A stretch of 64,000 nt of DNA from JAXLWB01 sp046328715 (GTDB taxonomy: Bacteria > Chloroflexota > Anaerolineae > Caldilineales > Caldilineaceae), in assembly GCA_046328715.1 (NCBI GenBank), contig JAXLWB010000033.1, positions 46,332 through 110,331 of the forward strand, written 5' to 3'. Made by a program: the position numbers and the translations under genes. The notes beneath the pieces were generated by a model. That model did not search any database and was not told where the DNA came from. It worked only from the letters and a program-made list of their open reading frames with translations. This document shows positions 61,719 to 64,000 of the stretch, piece by piece (the first letter of the stretch is position 1; each line of letters opens with the position of its first letter).

Positions 61719-62033
61719 TTAATTCACGGATAATTCTGCGCAAAGCTGTGCAAGACATCGCAATTCATGAATTAGTGGCTTCAATTCTGCTGTCTCAACA
61801 AAAATTAGAGGTTCATCCCAATTCAGTTCTTGAATGACACGTACTTGGAATTTTCCACTTTTATCAAAGGATGGATACCAACCTAAATCGAGCAAAATAT
61901 TACTGCCAAATTTTACCTGAAGCATATCCTCCTTCAACTCAGAAAGTTGTTCACATAATCGTACGTCAACAAGTAAGCTGAAATCGTCATAAATAATAGT
62001 ACCTTTTGGAAACAGCGATGTGCAATACGGCAT
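61719..62033 (-). CDS. putative small immunity protein, overlapping frame
   Basis: The 104-residue protein contains TIIYDDFSLLVDVRLCEQLS, ILLDLGWYPSFDKSGKFQVR and NWDEPLIFVETAELKPLI. I do not recognise the family, although the alternation of beta segments fits small immunity proteins. Its first 100 nt overlap the 3' end of the next gene in another frame. The overlap may be genuine or may reflect a frameshift that split one gene. Confidence 0.5.
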   Translation of the reverse strand: MPYCTSLFPKGTIIYDDFSLLVDVRLCEQLSELKEDMLQVKFGSNILLDLGWYPSFDKSGKFQVRVIQELNWDEPLIFVETAELKPLIHELRCLAQLCAELSVN

Positions 62034-62473
62034 TCATCAAAATTGACCTCAAAATTTAGAATAACATCATCAATTACAAATTGCACTCCATTTAATTTGC
62101 CAAATTGATTAATGATTGGGAGAGTTTCCTCTATTACTTTTCCAACTACTTGATCAAATGGAGGTGTGTCAGACATATTATCTTGAACCCAGTTACCGAA
62201 TTGTTGAATATAAAGTGTATTCTCAAGGTCAACTTTGCCGGAAAATGGATCATGCCAAGCCGCCATGGTTACTCGCAATGATTCTCCATCGCTTTCCCCA
62301 TCTAAATAAATGATTGTACTGTCAGAAAAATTAAGTTGTAATGGCGTATCGTCAAGCCGTCTTTCTGTCTGAAACAGGTAAGAGTTAACATAGATCGATG
62401 TAACCTTCTTACCAACAACGCTCGTTAACTTTTGCCAGGTAGATTTGTCTTGCTCGGTGAATTGATCATTCAT
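61934..62473 (-). CDS. putative immunity protein, possibly frameshifted at its 3' end
   Basis: This 179-residue frame starts at an ATG with GGAGGG upstream. It contains TSVVGKKVTSIYVNSYLF, LNFSDSTIIYLDGESDGESL, PFDQVVGKVIEETLPII and VQFVIDDVILNFEVNFDE. The last 35 residues (CFQKVLLFMTISAYLLTYDY) look like out-of-frame sequence, because the better protein in that stretch is the overlapping 104-residue frame. No family is identified. It lies in the toxin-immunity array without an adjoining toxin. Confidence 0.5.
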   Translation of the reverse strand: MNDQFTEQDKSTWQKLTSVVGKKVTSIYVNSYLFQTERRLDDTPLQLNFSDSTIIYLDGESDGESLRVTMAAWHDPFSGKVDLENTLYIQQFGNWVQDNMSDTPPFDQVVGKVIEETLPIINQFGKLNGVQFVIDDVILNFEVNFDECRIAHRCFQKVLLFMTISAYLLTYDYVNNFLS

Positions 62474-62506
62474 CGGATATGTATCCCTCCGGATTCAGAC
62501 AGGCAA

Positions 62507-62548
62507 CGGATTGTTCACGAGACCGATGAAATTACCGTGAACAATCCG
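62507..62548. repeat. 13-bp hairpin in the gap between immunity genes
   Basis: Arms CGGATTGTTCACG and CGTGAACAATCCG enclose 16 nt. The rest of 62,474-62,772 shows no gene. Confidence 0.6.
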
Positions 62549-62772
62549 CTACGGTCTTAATCCGCTGTTGTCAGTGCAAATCCTGCACAGAGAAGTTGAA
62601 AAACAAACTCCACCTAGCCAAGTAAAGCTGGTGCCGAAGGGCGATCCCTTTACTCCAGAATATACCACTATACAGTGAACGATTATACCGTAACTATCTG
62701 GTGGTTGTTATTGCCAATTGAACATCCTCACAACAGGGACTAAACGCGCTTCCGCACTTCATGAAAATTCAG

Positions 62773-63432
62773 TTATTCCAGGTTCATATAATCTATACCC
62801 TTGCTCCCCGTATCAAAAGGTCCCGTCATCGACTCAAAACGGAAGTTAGTAAACTGTTGCTGACCAGCAACCCGCATTACTTCCTCTGTACAAAAATTCA
62901 CTCTTGGGTACAATACAACATCTCGAAAGATCGGGCAACCATCCCACGAGCTGGGTACCATGCGATAACTGCGTTCATGTGCAAGAGTAGGATATTCGAT
63001 GACACGATGGCACTCTGGGCAAACGTACTTTACCTTTACTTGGCTCGCAGTGAGGTCAATATCGCATTTCCCTTCAATCTCAACTCGAAAATACTTTGGT
63101 GGAATAGCATCCTCTAATTTTCTAGACTTCACTTCTGCAATTCCCACAGAATTGACGTGAAAGCAGGTAATTTCTGCTTTACGCCAAGTAGAGATTACCC
63201 TATCTGACACAATTAGAAACGGATATTCGCCACACCCGAGAATATCAGGATATTTTGTTCCTCCCTCGACAATCACATCAAAGGCTCCACTTGGGTAATG
63301 TTCCACAGCACCACACGTCAAGCATTCTTGATGGTAGATTTCGGAGCGAGCTACAATTCTAGTTGCCCAGGTGAATCCGCGACTATGAGATGAATTATCT
63401 CTAAATTTGTAGAAAGATCTGAATTCGTTCAT
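62773..63432 (-). CDS. SitI6-family double-CXXCG-type immunity protein
   Basis: The 219-residue protein has ECLTCGAVEHYPSGAFDVIV (first CxxCG) and KVKYVCPECHRVIEYPTLAH (second CxxC, followed by His). GKCDIDLTASQ and FCTEEVMRVA complete a pattern known from the double-CXXCG proteins of myxobacteria, which protect against SitA6-type toxins. It overlaps the toxin stop by 4 nt (ATGA). Both the family look and the partner identity support the call. Confidence 0.78.
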   Translation of the reverse strand: MNEFRSFYKFRDNSSHSRGFTWATRIVARSEIYHQECLTCGAVEHYPSGAFDVIVEGGTKYPDILGCGEYPFLIVSDRVISTWRKAEITCFHVNSVGIAEVKSRKLEDAIPPKYFRVEIEGKCDIDLTASQVKVKYVCPECHRVIEYPTLAHERSYRMVPSSWDGCPIFRDVVLYPRVNFCTEEVMRVAGQQQFTNFRFESMTGPFDTGSKGIDYMNLE

Positions 63433-64000
63433 TGACTTGGGAATCTCCCACTTGATAGTAGTTGACCTAAAAAGTCCATTACATCCTGCCTAGATGCGTT
63501 AGGGTTATTACCAATCCATTCAGCCCAAGCATCTTCATAAGCTGAAGTCCACTGTTGATGCGGACCAGGTGGCGTGCCTTCAACCCAACGCCCGAACTGA
63601 GCATCGTTGACATTTAGCCCGCGACCTGCACCCGCAAACCAATCTCTGAATTTCCATGGAAAATTATGATGAGCTTGAGATTTTGATGTTGGAGGTGCAT
63701 TACCTGCTTTAAGCATATTTTGGCGTAATTGCTGACGCTGAGTAGGTGGGGTAATCGCTGCAATTGAGTTTCCTCTCCCCATCGTGGACATCACTAAGTT
63801 GCCAAGCATGGTTGCTTCTTCAGCAATAGCACTACCAGCGATCACTGCACCATGTGTCGCCACTGTTGCGCCCGTCGCTTCGGCAACGGGCGTAGCCAGA
63901 CAACCAACACCTGTAGCGCACACAGCGGCACCGCCGCCCATCATTCCTGCGCCGCCAACCATTTCGGCTGCGCCTTGGCCAGCACTAATTAAATTTCCTA
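63429..64000 (-). CDS. C-terminal part of a polymorphic toxin with SitA6/DUF2380-like nuclease tail, cut by the window edge
   Basis: The frame is open to the right edge (190 codons), so the N-terminus, presumably an RHS carrier, is outside. The first part is Gly/Ala-rich and membrane-like (MVGGAGMMGGGAAVCATGVG). The tail contains SKSQAHHNFPWKFRDWFAGA, LNVNDAQFGRWVEGTPPGPH and NPNASRQDVMDFLGQLL. The AHH-x-FP opening, central His and NPNAS/T block match the nuclease-like domain of myxobacterial SitA6 lipoproteins (DUF2380 group). Its immunity gene overlaps the stop by 4 nt. Whether the carrier is RHS is inferred from the neighbours. Confidence 0.75.
   Translation of the reverse strand, partial: GNLISAGQGAAEMVGGAGMMGGGAAVCATGVGCLATPVAEATGATVATHGAVIAGSAIAEEATMLGNLVMSTMGRGNSIAAITPPTQRQQLRQNMLKAGNAPPTSKSQAHHNFPWKFRDWFAGAGRGLNVNDAQFGRWVEGTPPGPHQQWTSAYEDAWAEWIGNNPNASRQDVMDFLGQLLSSGRFPSQ

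Overview
The window looks like chromosomal DNA of a Chloroflexota bacterium, probably of the Anaerolineae/Caldilineae type. This is inferred from gene content and protein style, because no rRNA or other phylogenetic marker is present. The supporting traits are a short CXXC-type ribosomal protein L28, RecG with a long N-terminal extension, a T-box leader on valS, and a Rieske/cytochrome b/di-haem cytochrome c set without a c1 subunit. GC content is moderate. Intergenic regions carry several families of small dispersed repeats.

Region 1 (1-18,100, all on the minus strand) is an exopolysaccharide gene cluster. Read 5' to 3' it runs from the initiating phosphoglycosyltransferase (18,093) through a nucleotidyltransferase-kinase fusion, a second small kinase, a Wzx-type flippase, an O-antigen ligase/polymerase and three GT4 glycosyltransferases. 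It continues with an Asp-box protein, a heparinase II/III-like lyase, a secreted beta-helix protein, a NodB deacetylase, a formyltransferase and a small membrane hydrolase, and ends in a Wzz-type chain-length protein cut by the left edge. It can therefore initiate, extend, flip, polymerise, trim and modify a polymer. An AT-rich 1.1 kb spacer precedes it.

Region 2 (19,200-54,800) is mostly housekeeping: a NagD-like HAD phosphatase, rlmN, an EamA transporter, rpmB, degV, recG, citrate synthase, a 2-hydroxyacid dehydrogenase, hflX, rnc, a GGDEF-EAL protein and smc. Next come the cytochrome bc-type genes, valS with its T-box, a membrane metallopeptidase, an adenosine-deaminase-family enzyme, two tandem DUF4230 genes, tRNA-Lys(CTT), an M29 aminopeptidase, a GNAT protein and an ABC-2 exporter. 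Terminators, promoters and small inverted-repeat elements lie between them.

Region 3 (54,800-64,000, minus strand) is the accessory part: a tandem array of polymorphic-toxin C-terminal modules with immunity genes. From the right edge it holds a SitA6-like toxin tail with a double-CXXCG immunity protein, three further small putative immunity genes, a decayed YD remnant, and an RHS-core/GIY-YIG toxin. Then follow an Imm26-like gene, an RHS-core/HINT/unknown toxin with immunity gene, an orphan HINT-ParB toxin with immunity gene, and a HINT remnant. RHS and HINT segments are repeated almost identically, immunity genes abut truncated RHS fragments, and long perfect hairpins mark several borders. 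This is the layout expected if alternative toxin tails are exchanged by recombination with a full-length RHS gene, which probably lies beyond the right edge.
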